Below, one piece after another: positions 63,234-64,000 of a stretch of DNA of 64,000 nt. How positions within the stretch are numbered: the stretch's first letter is position 1; every line of letters starts with the position of its first letter. The DNA comes from Cryobacterium flavum. Its GTDB lineage: Bacteria; Actinomycetota; Actinomycetes; Actinomycetales; Microbacteriaceae. The stretch is taken from positions 186,001 through 250,000 of the forward strand of contig NZ_FNIB01000001.1 in assembly GCF_900103805.1 (NCBI RefSeq). The letters are read 5' to 3'. The notes below the pieces were generated by a model. It did no database searches. It saw only the letters and a program-made list of their open reading frames with translations, and had not been told where the DNA came from. The translations under genes were made by a program, and so were the position numbers.

Positions 63234-64000
63234 CGGAATTTGAAAGTTGCGGGCCTTTCCCCGTTGTAGGCACGGTCGACGATGACTAGGCCGCTGGTGA
63301 AGCCGAGGCGTTGGTGGGAGTCGACGAGCTTTGCGCCGTGCCCGATGATTTCTCCCGGCCGGTGAAAACCGACGGCGGTGATGAGTGAGGGGAACAGCAT
63401 GTTCTGGCCGGGCTTGTCCCAGACCATGACGCTGATTTCGAGTTCGTAGCCGGCCTTATCGGTTTTGGCACCCAGGCCGCCGTGGCTGCCTTCGCGCCGG
63501 TAGCGTCCGGAGTGGGAGTCGGCATTGCCGCGCCGCAGAGTCGGGTCGGTTGGGTTGGGTCGACCGGTTCCCGGAATCAGAGTCGCATCGGCGGCGATGT
63601 TGCCGGTGTATTTGGCCCAGATGTCTGCGGGCAGCATGCGCACGCTGGTGTGAAGGAGTTGTTCGCAGAGCCAGTCCAGGCGCTCAAGATTGCGTGCAGA
63701 CTTTCGTGTGGCCTTCGGCGTTGCTTGCTTCGTGAGCAATTTCGCATAGGCCTTCGGCTTCAACCGCTTATTGCGGGGACCGGGGTAGGGGTCGATGAGA
63801 GCCATCATACGATTCGCTGAGCGCCACAGACGTTGGTACCAGTCATCGTGTTCGCCGGCGTGGTTTTGTATTCCGAGCAGGGCAAATTCTTCGTCGTGGA
63901 AGTGCACGTCGAGGGTTTCCGCGATGCGGTGATAGTTGATGCCGTACCCCAGTTGCACGTGCAGGAGAAAGAGCACGAGTACAGCGCGAAAAGGGATGGT
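63230..64000 (-). pseudogene. Transposase, N-terminal part, runs off the window
   Basis: The frame is open to the right edge of the window, so the true start lies outside. It contains LHVQLGYGINYHRIAETL, the candidate first aspartate in AADATLIPG and the second in VIVDRAYNGE, then stops in TFKFR. The sequence TTCAAATTCCG fits loss of one C from TTCCAAATTCCG at about 63238-63246, which breaks the frame. No inverted repeat could be checked, because the right end is missing. Confidence 0.78.

Noticed and set aside
63230-63250. Programmed -1 frameshift in the transposase
   Set aside because: The T-TTC-AAA site would need a mismatched A-site re-pairing, and a single-base deletion explains the break more simply.
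1-64000. The ARCGGATGCC motif as a polar segregation (KOPS) or Chi-like signal
   Set aside because: Orientation counts are nearly even on both sides of oriC, so strand polarity is not supported within this window.
1-64000. The ARCGGATGCC motif as a simple codon effect (Ala-Asp-Ala)
   Set aside because: Copies are found on both coding and template strands, in more than one frame and in non-coding DNA, and the bases outside GCGGATGCC (leading A) are also conserved.
1-64000. CRISPR arrays, riboswitches and toxin-antitoxin pairs
   Set aside because: No regular short direct repeats with spacers were seen; no riboswitch core or small gene pair with toxin features could be recognised.

Overview
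This 64 kb window is the replication-origin region of a high-GC actinobacterial chromosome. The most likely family is Microbacteriaceae; the genus cannot be fixed from sequence alone. The assignment rests on conserved actinobacterial gene order: rpmH/rnpA/yidD/yidC/khpB/rsmG/parA/parB run leftward and dnaA/dnaN/recF/dciA/gyrB/gyrA/DUF3566 plus tRNA-Ile and tRNA-Ala run rightward from oriC (about 39.5-39.99 kb). The block crgA, class E sortase, trpG, pknB, pknA, pbpA, rodA, pstP, fhaB, fhaA has the same order as in Mycobacterium and Streptomyces.

Layout. 0.1-0.8 kb: ribosomal genes rpsN, rpmG and rpmB, all in their zinc-free (C-minus) forms. 1.1-5.1 kb: a zinc uptake operon (binding protein, ATPase, two permeases, Zur-like repressor) with a clear Zur box. 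5.1-9.8 kb: a 2-oxoacid dehydrogenase E1alpha/E1beta/E2 operon with a HisC-like aminotransferase. 9.9-15.0 kb: accessory genes (holin-like membrane protein, WXG100-like protein plus alpha/beta hydrolase, tyrosine phosphatase, purB, two small membrane proteins). 15.2-19.0 kb: rpsF-ssb-rpsR-rplI and dnaB. 19.1-22.2 kb: a sugar ABC importer lacking its own ATPase. 22.2-27.7 kb: cca, DUF6049 and murJ. 27.8-31.6 kb: trxB, trxA, an aminotransferase and ddl. 31.65-34.3 kb: a parS-rich centromere with parB and parA. 34.4-48.4 kb: the oriC core. 48.6-61.7 kb: cyclophilin, rhomboid protease, crgA and the Ser/Thr kinase/cell-wall operon. 62.1-64.0 kb: tRNA-Leu followed by a frameshifted transposase that runs off the window.

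How the genes work together. The centre combines initiation (dnaA, oriC, dnaN, dciA, gyrase, with dnaB and ssb nearby) with origin segregation (ParA, ParB, parS). The right side combines peptidoglycan synthesis (rodA, pbpA) with its Ser/Thr phosphorylation control (PknA, PknB, PstP, FHA proteins) and divisome control (CrgA). murJ and ddl on the left supply related cell-wall steps.

No CRISPR array, prophage or intact defence system was seen. The signal least explained by annotation is a non-palindromic 10-mer, ARCGGATGCC, which I counted 26 times in both orientations and in both coding and non-coding DNA. Other points of interest are a parS-bearing tandem repeat array, a parA start codon inside a parS site, parS-like sites buried in two unrelated genes, and a conserved 53-residue membrane protein whose only well-placed start codon is ATC.
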